A stretch of DNA of 20,887 nt from an uncultured Clostridia bacterium (GTDB taxonomy: Bacteria > Bacillota > Clostridia > TANB77 > CAG-508), in NCBI GenBank assembly GCA_934120045.1, contig CAKOTF010000017.1, forward strand, positions 1 through 20,887. The letters run 5' to 3'. Shown one piece after another: positions 1-5,616 of the stretch. The notes beneath the pieces were generated by a model that was not told the DNA's origin, made no database searches, and worked only from the letters and a program-made list of their open reading frames with translations. Positions within the stretch are counted from its first letter, which is position 1; each line of letters starts with the position of its first letter. A program made the translations under genes and the position numbers.

Positions 1-770
1 GGTATTTCAAGTTCATTCATTAAATAAATTACATCTTCTTTTGAAAAACCAAGCATATCATTAAATAAGATATTTTTGGTTATATCATTTGCTATATTAA
101 ATCCACTTGTTGTACTATCTAATGTTATTGGTGCTACACCTGTTATAAATATTCTATCAACAACTGTTTCTGTACCTTTTTTTAATATTTCATACCATTT
201 TCTTATTTTTCCGTTTTTAGCAACTAAGTTTTTAAATTCATCTGTTCTAAATCCTAGTAATTCATTAGCAAAATGATCATATTCATCTATTAATACATAT
301 ATTTTATTGTTATTTTTTTGAATTTGAAAGGCTGTGTATAAACTATTTAATATTTCTTCTGCTTCCTGATTTTCATTTATATAAAAATCCAAATGGTATT
401 TTGCTATAAATATTTTTATTGATTCTATTGTACTATTTTTAAAACTTTTCTTTGTTTCATCTAATGTTTCTGTACTAATACCTGAAAAGTTAAATCTTAA
501 TATACAATATTGGTTTTTATTTTTGGTTGGATTTTTTCCAATATATGTGTTCCCAAATAATTCTTCAAATTTATCTATTTTATTTTTATCATAATAACAT
601 TCTAATGTACTTGTAAACAATGTTTTTCCAAACTTTCTTGGTCTTAAAAACATTATTGTTTTATCTGATAAATCTTCCATTTTTTCTATGTACATTGTTT
701 TGTCTACATATATTCTATTTTCTCTTACAATATCTTCATAATTGCTTATTCCTTTAGGTAATTGTCTCAT
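1..770 (-). CDS. AAA-ATPase-like / PD-(D/E)XK nuclease-type protein (5' part; runs off the left edge)
   Basis: The first 256 residues of a protein of the AAA-ATPase_like family (PF09820 type, often paired with a C-terminal PD-(D/E)XK nuclease domain). It opens MRQLPKGISNYEDIV, followed by the IYVDKT signature. A P-loop-like RPRKFGKT lies at residues 43-50, a Walker B-like ILIDEYDHF at about 159-167, and the family block ITGVAPITLDS at about 209-219 followed by SGFNIA. The frame is open to the window edge. The family is usually about 500-560 residues, so roughly half is missing. ATG at 768-770 is preceded by GAGGT (776-780). The family is common in gut Firmicutes and Bacteroidetes and its role is poorly known. 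The gene points away from the neighbouring variable surface locus, and no functional link is visible. Confidence 0.85.
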   Translation of the reverse strand, partial: MRQLPKGISNYEDIVRENRIYVDKTMYIEKMEDLSDKTIMFLRPRKFGKTLFTSTLECYYDKNKIDKFEELFGNTYIGKNPTKNKNQYCILRFNFSGISTETLDETKKSFKNSTIESIKIFIAKYHLDFYINENQEAEEILNSLYTAFQIQKNNNKIYVLIDEYDHFANELLGFRTDEFKNLVAKNGKIRKWYEILKKGTETVVDRIFITGVAPITLDSTTSGFNIANDITKNILFNDMLGFSKEDVIYLMNELEI

Positions 771-787
771 AATTTACCTCACTTTCA

Positions 788-808
788 TTATATTCTACTA
801 TTAGTAGA
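788..808 (-). promoter_or_regulatory. Possible -10 box and operator-like palindrome upstream of the AAA-ATPase gene
   Basis: Read on the minus strand, TATAAT lies at 788-793. A perfect 15-nt palindrome, TCTACTATTAGTAGA, lies just upstream at 794-808, where a repressor could sit between -10 and -35. No convincing -35 is seen, and the -10 would leave only about 10 nt of leader, so this is tentative. The rest of 809-946 is AT-rich and holds nothing else I can support. Confidence 0.3.
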
Positions 809-946
809 GTAATTTATATGTAAATATTTTACTATATTATTTTTTGAATTGCAAGTAAATTAATTTTTTGTTTCCAATTTTCTAAGCTCTATATAGAAAT
901 GTTTTGAAATGCTTTGTAGAGTAAGAATACAACCGTTTTTTTAAAT

Positions 947-1226
947 CAGTTACACAAAATGGATATACTGCGCAATGTTCTATAACAGTAATAACTCCTA
1001 TAACTAGCCTTGCTGTAAGTCCAACAAGTGAAACAGTGTATGTTGGAAATACTGTACAGTTAACAGGTACAGTTAATCCTTCTAATACAACAGAAAGTAC
1101 TTTATGGACAAGTAGCAATACAGATGTTGCGACTGTCAGTGATACAGGTCTTGTGACTGCTAAGTCTGCTGGTACTGCAACTATTACTTTTAAGAATTCT
1201 AGTGGAACTAAGTTGGATAGTTGTAC
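947..1226 (+). repeat. Inverted repeat copy A: BIG2 domain segment
   Basis: About 280 bp that match, in reverse complement, 3755-4037 inside the prepilin-BIG2 gene. From 961 to 1226 I count 14 mismatches and no gaps (about 95% identity). Eleven are synonymous and three change residues (V/I, K/E, L/S). Just upstream, copy A lacks one 3-nt unit (in frame), and similarity stops near 947. Downstream, similarity stops after the codons for DSC, where the two C-termini diverge completely. Confidence 0.93.
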
Positions 1227-1887
1227 AATAACAGTAGAAAATTATAAAAAAGCATTAGAAACAGAGTCATATGTAGGATATTATGCAGATGTAGACGGAG
1301 ATGGAACAGTAGATGGAATAATATTTGCAGACTTATTGCATGGGAAAACAGGACAATGGGGAGATAGTAGTGGAACATATACAATACCAACAATAGAAAG
1401 TACAAAAGTAAAAAGTTATAAAATAAGTCAAGAAGATTATACAGATCAGCTTGGAGGAACATCAAAAATATTAACACCATCAGGAGAAGGAGAAGACAGA
1501 TTTTATGTAATGGCATTAACAGATATCGGAACAGGTACATATAAGCTTGGATGTTCGATGTCAGGTACTACGACTACTTTTGGAAGTGGAAAAACAAATA
1601 CCCAAACACTAATAGGAGAAGCAAATAGTAGTTTAAAGGAACAAATTCAGCCAAAAGTAAATAAAGGGTGGTTTATACCATCCAAAGAAGAATGGAGTGC
1701 ATTTGGAGAAGAATTAGGAATAACGGGAAGTAATTGTAGGGCTAAAGGCTTAAATAGTTTGTACTGGTCGTCTTCGCAGGACACTACTAACGCCTACAGC
1801 GCATGGCGCGCGTACTTCATCGGTGACTGTATGCGCAACGACAGCACCTACAGCCACAACTGGGTTCGCTTGGTCACGACTTTCTAA
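1036..1887 (+). CDS. 5'-truncated BIG2 / DGR-target-like surface protein cassette (probably silent)
   Basis: The only plus-strand gene-like unit. The frame is open from 925, after a TAA at 922, to the stop at 1885-1887, but it has no ATG and no ribosome site. The GTG at 1036 falls inside a BIG2 Ig-like domain, so it is not a credible start. Upstream in-frame residues (VTQNGYTAQCSITVITP) match the fourth BIG2 domain of the minus-strand gene at 2764-5322. After that domain comes a different C-terminus: a Ca-binding-like loop (DVDGDGTVDG), then a domain with KGWFIPSKEEW, LYWSSSQ and a terminal WVRLVTTF. This pattern is typical of C-type-lectin-like DGR variable proteins of gut Firmicutes. There is no signal peptide or anchor. 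It is either a remnant or, more interestingly, a storage cassette that gains the anchor and stalk by recombination with the inverted copy. The 3' end differs sharply in base use from the rest. Confidence 0.75.
   Translation: MYVGNTVQLTGTVNPSNTTESTLWTSSNTDVATVSDTGLVTAKSAGTATITFKNSSGTKLDSCTITVENYKKALETESYVGYYADVDGDGTVDGIIFADLLHGKTGQWGDSSGTYTIPTIESTKVKSYKISQEDYTDQLGGTSKILTPSGEGEDRFYVMALTDIGTGTYKLGCSMSGTTTTFGSGKTNTQTLIGEANSSLKEQIQPKVNKGWFIPSKEEWSAFGEELGITGSNCRAKGLNSLYWSSSQDTTNAYSAWRAYFIGDCMRNDSTYSHNWVRLVTTF
1762..1887 (+). other. Candidate DGR variable region VR1
   Basis: The last roughly 125 bp of the cassette. GC jumps to 35/60 at 1801-1860, against 16/60 at 1201-1260. Codons become almost uniformly NNC or NNT; for example, nine consecutive codons from CGC through AAC (CGC AAC GAC AGC ACC TAC AGC CAC AAC) vary only at positions 1 and 2. 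This is what adenine-specific mutagenic retrohoming on AAC-rich templates leaves behind. Invariant-looking anchors (YWSSS, AW, WVRLV) frame the variable codons. The GC-rich tail GTTCGCTTGGTCACGAC would be the initiation-of-mutagenic-homing-like part. No template repeat is seen in the window to confirm it. Confidence 0.72.
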
Positions 1888-1905
1888 TTTTGTAAAAAAT
1901 TAGAA
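1882..1905 (+). other. Perfect 10-bp stem with GTAA tetraloop at the end of VR1
   Basis: TTCTAATTTT, loop GTAA, AAAATTAGAA; the stop codon lies in the left arm. Known DGR targets carry a hairpin or cruciform with a 7-10 bp stem and a 4-nt loop just downstream of the VR, and this one fits in place and size. It is followed by ATAAATA rather than a T-tract, so it is not a good terminator by itself. Confidence 0.6.
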
Positions 1906-1913
1906 ATAAATAT

Positions 1914-1938
1914 CCACCAGCTTAGCTGGTGGTTTTTT
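1914..1938 (+). terminator. Hairpin plus T-tract after the VR1 cassette, probably the right end of the IS200 element
   Basis: CCACCAGC, loop TTA, GCTGGTGG (1914-1932), then TTTTTT. It looks like an intrinsic terminator for plus-strand transcription. The similar CCACCAG..CTGG hairpin at 2570-2591 suggests that both are subterminal hairpins of the insertion sequence. Confidence 0.6.
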
Positions 1939-2013
1939 AAATACGCCCATAGGGCTTCTTTACCAGCTACGTCTAAAGACATACCTTTTTTGACTGACTC
2001 TTGATTTTTTTAT

Positions 2014-2466
2014 TTATTGACCCTTAAATGGGTCTATATCTTCTATTGTCAATTGATCACTCAATCTGTCTTCTTTCAGTTGATTTGCTATGTATTCTTT
2101 TATCTTTTTTGTATTTTTCCCTACTGTATCAACATAATATCCTCTACACCAAAATTCTCTATTTCTATATTTATATTTCATATTTCCCCATTGGCTATAT
2201 ATCATTATGCTACTTTTTCCTTTTAAGAATCCCATTATTCCTGATACACTATACTTTGGTGGTATTTCTATTAGCATATGCACATGGTCTGGACATACTT
2301 CTGCTTCTATTATTGTTATTCCTTTCCATCTACACAATTCTCTTGATATTTTTCCTATTTCCAATCTTTTACTTTCAAAAAATACTTTTCTCCTATACTT
2401 TGGGGCAAATACTACATGGTACTTGCAATTCCAACTTGTATGTGATAAACTTTTTACATCATTCAT
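2014..2466 (-). CDS. tnpA: IS200/IS605 family Y1 transposase TnpA
   Basis: A 150-residue single-strand transposase, close to the usual length. It carries the HUH metal motif as HVH (residues 61-63) after VCPD, the early SWNCKYHVVFAPKYRR block, and the catalytic tyrosine block RGYYVDTVG (Tyr110 or Tyr111). The ATG at 2464-2466 is chosen over an upstream in-frame start because AGGAG lies just before it (GAAAGGAGAACATTCAAAATG is read across 2464-2484). The protein looks complete and possibly active. It moves the element as single-stranded circles by strand transfer at subterminal hairpins. The host context is the variable surface-protein locus. Confidence 0.93.
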   Translation of the reverse strand: MNDVKSLSHTSWNCKYHVVFAPKYRRKVFFESKRLEIGKISRELCRWKGITIIEAEVCPDHVHMLIEIPPKYSVSGIMGFLKGKSSIMIYSQWGNMKYKYRNREFWCRGYYVDTVGKNTKKIKEYIANQLKEDRLSDQLTIEDIDPFKGQ

Positions 2467-2569
2467 TTTGAATGTTCTCCTTTCAATATATTTTTTTGCA
2501 ATCGTCAGTCGCAAAATTATTATATATTGAAAGGAGTTTTTGGTCTACTCATCGCTAAAGCTTTACGGA

Positions 2570-2591
2570 ACCACCAGACTATCTGGGGGTT
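2570..2591. repeat. Subterminal hairpin, probable left end of the IS200 element
   Basis: An imperfect stem built around CCAGA and TCTGG with flanking CC/GG and AACC/GGTT pairs. It resembles the 1914-1932 hairpin and lies upstream of tnpA, as expected for the left end. Confidence 0.5.
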
Positions 2592-2606
2592 TCTAAAGCA
2601 AAAAGA

Positions 2607-2626
2607 CACGTTATGTAAATAACGTG
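2607..2626. other. Perfect 8-bp stem with GTAA loop
   Basis: CACGTTAT, GTAA, ATAACGTG. It has the same loop as the VR1-end hairpin but an unrelated stem. It may be part of the IS end or a stray structure; there is no T-tract. Confidence 0.4.
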
Positions 2627-2701
2627 CAAAAAACTTCAAGTAATGAAAACTTCGTAAGGATTTTGTCAAGTTTTGTGTGTAAATTTTTTCATACTATGTT
2701 T

Positions 2702-2742
2702 AAAGAAGTGATATAGTGAACATAAAACTATATTACTTCTTT
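2702..2742. terminator. Probable bidirectional terminator downstream of the prepilin-BIG2 gene
   Basis: A 16-bp stem with one mismatch, AAAGAAGTGATATAGT (2702-2717) against ACTATATTACTTCTTT (2727-2742), with a 9-nt loop. On the plus strand TTTTTATTTAATTTT follows; on the minus strand only a short T run follows. It closes the gene ending at 2764 and would also stop plus-strand readthrough from the IS. Confidence 0.65.
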
Positions 2743-2763
2743 TTATTTAATTTTCAAATAAAT

Positions 2764-5322
2764 TTATTTTTTTACAATAGTTATATCCCATATCTTCCAA
2801 GAACTATACATATCCTTTCTTTTGGAGAAAATATTATTACCATCTTTATCATATTTTACTAAATAGGCTGTTCTATCAGTTCCTACTACAACACTTCCAT
2901 CTGAATATGTAGCAATAGTAGATATATTTCCTGCTATACTACTACTTTTTGGTATTGAGCTTTGCCAAACCTTTTTTCCGTTTTCATCGTATTTTGCAAT
3001 CTTATTTCCACCAGCAAGATATATGTAATTATCCAGGCTAGTAGTAATACAATTAAAATTAGAGCTCAATTTAGTATTTGATACTTCACTTCCAGAAGAA
3101 TTTAAAATTTTTAATGTAGATTCTGCTATAGTTACAATATTACCATTTTGTAAAACGGCAATATTGGATGCTCCACTAATTTTCCATTCCAAAGTACCAT
3201 TTTCATTCAATTTATAAATATATCCACCATAATAAAATACAACTCCGTTATCTTGAGTCGCAGAAATACTATGTACTGCTCCTATTCCATTTTGAGTTAT
3301 ATTGTATGTCCATTGAATTTTTTCAAAACTATTATATTTATATACATTTACCGGACCTGTATTATTGCTATAATAACTAGTGTTATAATCAAACCAACCA
3401 CCAACAAAAAAGCCACCATCTTTACTTGAAGCAACACAACTATATCCTGTACTTTTGTTTTCGCCCAATGTTGATATTATATTTCCATTTTTTACATTTA
3501 TTATATATATTATCCCACCATCAATATAGTGATAGTCATCATCATGATATCTATAATCTCCTAGTGATGTATATACTGCTACAACATTTCCATTCTCAAG
3601 AGTTGCAACCTCGCCTGGATAATAATCATGGCTATTTCTCCATATATTTCCGGCCCCTTTTACCAAATCATTACTAGTATAATGATAATTTTCAGGATTA
3701 ACATCCAAACATCCCATCATATATACAATTTCTTCTTCTTCGCAAACCATTACAGTACAACTATCCGACTCAGTACCACTTGAATTCTTAAAAGTAATAG
3801 TTGCTGTACCAGCAGATTTAGCAGTCACAAGTCCTGTATCACTCACAGTCGCAACATCTGTATTACTACTTGTCCACAAAGTACTCTCTGTTGTATTAGA
3901 AGGATTAACTGTACCTGTTAGCTGTATAGTATTTCCAACATACACTGTTTCACTTGTTGGACTTACAGCAAGGCTAGTTATAGGCGTTATTACTGTTATA
4001 GAACATTGCGCAGTATATCCATTTTGTGTAGTAACTGTTATTTGAGCTTCTCCATTTTCTATTAACGTTAAATTTCCATTCTCTACTGTAACTACATTTT
4101 TATTACTACTATCCCATACTATACTATCATTTACATATGTTGTATCTGGCAATATTGTTGCCTCCAATTTTGGTATATTTGATGAATTCTTATCTAATAC
4201 TAATTTAGAGTAGTTCAATCTTATTTCTGTTGGATTTATTTTTACTGTTACTGTACATACTGCTTGTATTGTTCCTCCTGGATTTTGTGCTATTATCTCT
4301 ACTACTCCTTTTCCTATTCCTGTTACATTTCCATTATTATCTACTTTTGCTACATTTTCATTTCTACTTTTCCATGTTACCTTTTCTGTTACTATTTCTG
4401 GGCTTGTTGTTGCTGTTAATGTTATTTTTTGTCCAACTATCATATTAGCTGTTACTGGATTTATTTTTATTCCTGTAATTTTTGCTTGACATACTACTAA
4501 GCAATCTGCACTATATCCATTTTGACTTGTTGCCATTATCATTGAATTTCCTACTGTTTTTCCTGTTACTAATCCTTTTTGATTTACACTTGCTACTGCT
4601 TTTTTCTTGCTTGTCCATGTTATTTCTGTGTTTTTATTTGCATTACTTGGAATTACTTTTGCATTTAATTGTACTGTATTTTTTCCATTTATATCTACTG
4701 TTGCTGTTTGCTTATCCATTTCTACTTTTGTTACATCTATTTCTGTTGAATTACTTCCACTATTTCCTGTATTATTACTATTTCCTCCTGATGTACTTTC
4801 ACTATTTGTATTACCATTGCCTCCTGTACTACTTCCTGTATTACTGTTATTTCCTGTATTACCACTACTTCCTGTATTGCCACTATTTCCATTTTCCACA
4901 TTAGTACTTGATGTTGGTGGTACTACTTCTGTACTACCATCTGTTTCTTCATTTTCTGTCATTATATCTCTATCATATATCTCTGATACTTTTATTTCAT
5001 ACTTTCCATTCTCTTCTTTTGTTTTTAATATTGTTTCCAATGTATAATCTTCTGGAACATTTATAAAATATTGTTCTAATATCTCCTTTAATTCACTTCT
5101 TGTTAATTCATTTCCTCCATTATCAACTACCTTTTCTGATATTGTCATCTTTGCTTTTTCTATTACTTCTTTTCTTTCAGTCTGACTTTTTGACTCATCT
5201 GCTTTTGAAATTATTCCTGAATTTCCTTTCATCAAAGATATTGTTACTCCTGCTAATATTAACATTACTATTATAGTTACTACTAACCCTATTGTTGTTA
5301 TTCCTTTATTTCTTTTGTTCAT
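2764..5322 (-). CDS. Prepilin-like anchored surface protein: four BIG2 Ig-like domains plus a beta-propeller-like C-terminus
   Basis: 852 residues. The N-terminus KRNKGITTIGLVVTII.. is type-IV-prepilin-like: a peptidase site G7/I8 followed by a hydrophobic helix (about 8-31), but Gly replaces the usual Glu at +5. A coiled region follows, then an Asn/Ser/Gly/Thr linker (about 140-190) and four tandem BIG2 domains (about 195-530), recognisable by WTSSNTDVATVSDTGLVTA-type blocks. The C-terminal 320 residues have repeated short motifs (NGNIVTIAES, YKLNENGTLEW, KYDENGKKVW) like PQQ/WD-type propeller blades. The ATG at 5320-5322 is chosen because GGAGG lies 5 nt upstream; an in-frame TTG four codons earlier lacks a site. 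The product is probably exported and cell-surface attached, for adhesion or sensing. It is monocistronic and likely controlled by the invertible promoter upstream. Its fourth BIG2 domain is duplicated in inverted orientation at 947-1226. The function of the propeller part is inferred from repeats only. Confidence 0.85.
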   Translation of the reverse strand: MNKRNKGITTIGLVVTIIVMLILAGVTISLMKGNSGIISKADESKSQTERKEVIEKAKMTISEKVVDNGGNELTRSELKEILEQYFINVPEDYTLETILKTKEENGKYEIKVSEIYDRDIMTENEETDGSTEVVPPTSSTNVENGNSGNTGSSGNTGNNSNTGSSTGGNGNTNSESTSGGNSNNTGNSGSNSTEIDVTKVEMDKQTATVDINGKNTVQLNAKVIPSNANKNTEITWTSKKKAVASVNQKGLVTGKTVGNSMIMATSQNGYSADCLVVCQAKITGIKINPVTANMIVGQKITLTATTSPEIVTEKVTWKSRNENVAKVDNNGNVTGIGKGVVEIIAQNPGGTIQAVCTVTVKINPTEIRLNYSKLVLDKNSSNIPKLEATILPDTTYVNDSIVWDSSNKNVVTVENGNLTLIENGEAQITVTTQNGYTAQCSITVITPITSLAVSPTSETVYVGNTIQLTGTVNPSNTTESTLWTSSNTDVATVSDTGLVTAKSAGTATITFKNSSGTESDSCTVMVCEEEEIVYMMGCLDVNPENYHYTSNDLVKGAGNIWRNSHDYYPGEVATLENGNVVAVYTSLGDYRYHDDDYHYIDGGIIYIINVKNGNIISTLGENKSTGYSCVASSKDGGFFVGGWFDYNTSYYSNNTGPVNVYKYNSFEKIQWTYNITQNGIGAVHSISATQDNGVVFYYGGYIYKLNENGTLEWKISGASNIAVLQNGNIVTIAESTLKILNSSGSEVSNTKLSSNFNCITTSLDNYIYLAGGNKIAKYDENGKKVWQSSIPKSSSIAGNISTIATYSDGSVVVGTDRTAYLVKYDKDGNNIFSKRKDMYSSWKIWDITIVKK
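3755..4037 (-). repeat. Inverted repeat copy B: fourth BIG2 domain of the prepilin-BIG2 gene
   Basis: The partner of 947-1226. The two copies are about 2.5 kb apart, in opposite orientation and codon-aligned, so crossing over anywhere between them keeps the frame. Such a crossover would invert about 1227-3754, exchanging the propeller C-terminus for the VR1 C-terminus. Confidence 0.93.
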
Positions 5323-5357
5323 CTTTTCCTCCAATATTTTACAACATATATTTATTT

Positions 5358-5377
5358 CATTAAGTAATTAACTTAAT
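5358..5377 (+). repeat. Inverted recombination-like site, left
   Basis: CATTAAGTAATTAACTTAAT, the exact reverse complement of 5525-5544. Inside it, 7-bp arms ATTAAGT and ACTTAAT flank a 5-bp asymmetric centre AATTA, the layout expected for a tyrosine-recombinase crossover site. Confidence 0.75.
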
Positions 5378-5478
5378 ACTATTTGTAGCACCGTAAAGAC
5401 TTGTTTTCTTAGTATTTAGAGGATTTATATAAAAATAAAAAAATCTATAAAATTTATCATCAAAATTCTTCTTTTCAA

Positions 5479-5507
5479 TTGACATTAAATGGTTTTATTG
5501 ATATTAT
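5479..5507 (+). promoter_or_regulatory. Strong promoter inside the invertible segment
   Basis: TTGACA (5479-5484), a 17-nt spacer, then TATTAT (5502-5507). The -35 is consensus and the -10 matches 5 of 6. As assembled, no plus-strand gene follows; transcription would meet the hairpin at 5560-5605. Confidence 0.75.
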
Positions 5508-5524
5508 TAATTTAATAATTTTAA

Positions 5525-5544
5525 ATTAAGTTAATTACTTAATG
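5525..5544 (-). repeat. Inverted recombination-like site, right
   Basis: ATTAAGTTAATTACTTAATG; arms ATTAAGT/ACTTAAT around the centre TAATT, the reverse complement of the left site's AATTA. Confidence 0.75.
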
Positions 5545-5559
5545 ATTTCTCATACCAAA

Positions 5560-5605
5560 AATAGCTATATATATGAACCATATAAAGTTCACATATATAG
5601 CTATT
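5560..5605. terminator. Bidirectional terminator between mgtE and the invertible promoter
   Basis: A 19-bp stem with one mismatch (AATAGCTATATATATGAAC at 5560-5578, partner at 5587-5605) and an 8-nt loop. On the minus strand it runs into TATTTTTGG and so ends the dxs-mgtE transcript. On the plus strand CTTTTATCTTTTT follows, so it would also stop transcription from the OFF-oriented promoter. Confidence 0.8.
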
Positions 5606-5616
5606 CTTTTATCTTT

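Larger units (their letters stand above)
1914..2626 (-). mobile_element. IS200/IS605-type insertion sequence (tnpA only; borders approximate)
   Basis: One Y1 transposase gene flanked by short hairpins: 1914-1932 downstream and about 2570-2591 (CCAGA/TCTGG core) upstream. The length of about 0.7 kb is normal for IS200-like single-gene elements, which end in subterminal hairpins rather than inverted repeats and make no target duplication. Exact ends cannot be set from sequence alone. The element lies between the two inverted BIG2 copies, directly downstream of VR1. No tnpB is seen. Confidence 0.7.
5358..5544. promoter_or_regulatory. Candidate invertible promoter (phase switch), OFF as assembled
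   Basis: Two exact 20-nt inverted sites bound 147 bp that hold a strong sigma-A-like promoter directed to the right, away from the prepilin-BIG2 gene. Inversion about 5451 would place the -10 near 5395-5400 and start transcription near 5388, about 65 nt before the gene's ATG with its GGAGG site. In the present orientation I see only weak promoter-like matches facing the gene (such as TTGATG). The architecture matches invertible promoters known from gut bacteria. The recombinase is not in the window. Confidence 0.7.

Noticed and set aside
1036..1887. A normal, independently expressed plus-strand gene
   Set aside because: The first possible starts lie inside a BIG2 domain, with no ribosome site, promoter or export signal.
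1760..1890. GC-rich tail as horizontally acquired DNA
   Set aside because: The GC rise is confined to about 125 bp at the very end of one domain, with NNC codon runs. Hypermutation of a template-derived region explains it better.
1888..2763. DGR template repeat or reverse transcriptase near VR1
   Set aside because: The region holds only an IS200 transposase and hairpins; there is no AAC-rich copy of the VR.
5378..5478. A second promoter facing the prepilin-BIG2 gene in the present orientation
   Set aside because: Only weak pairs (TTGATG with TTTTAT) are found; much poorer than the plus-strand TTGACA-N17-TATTAT.
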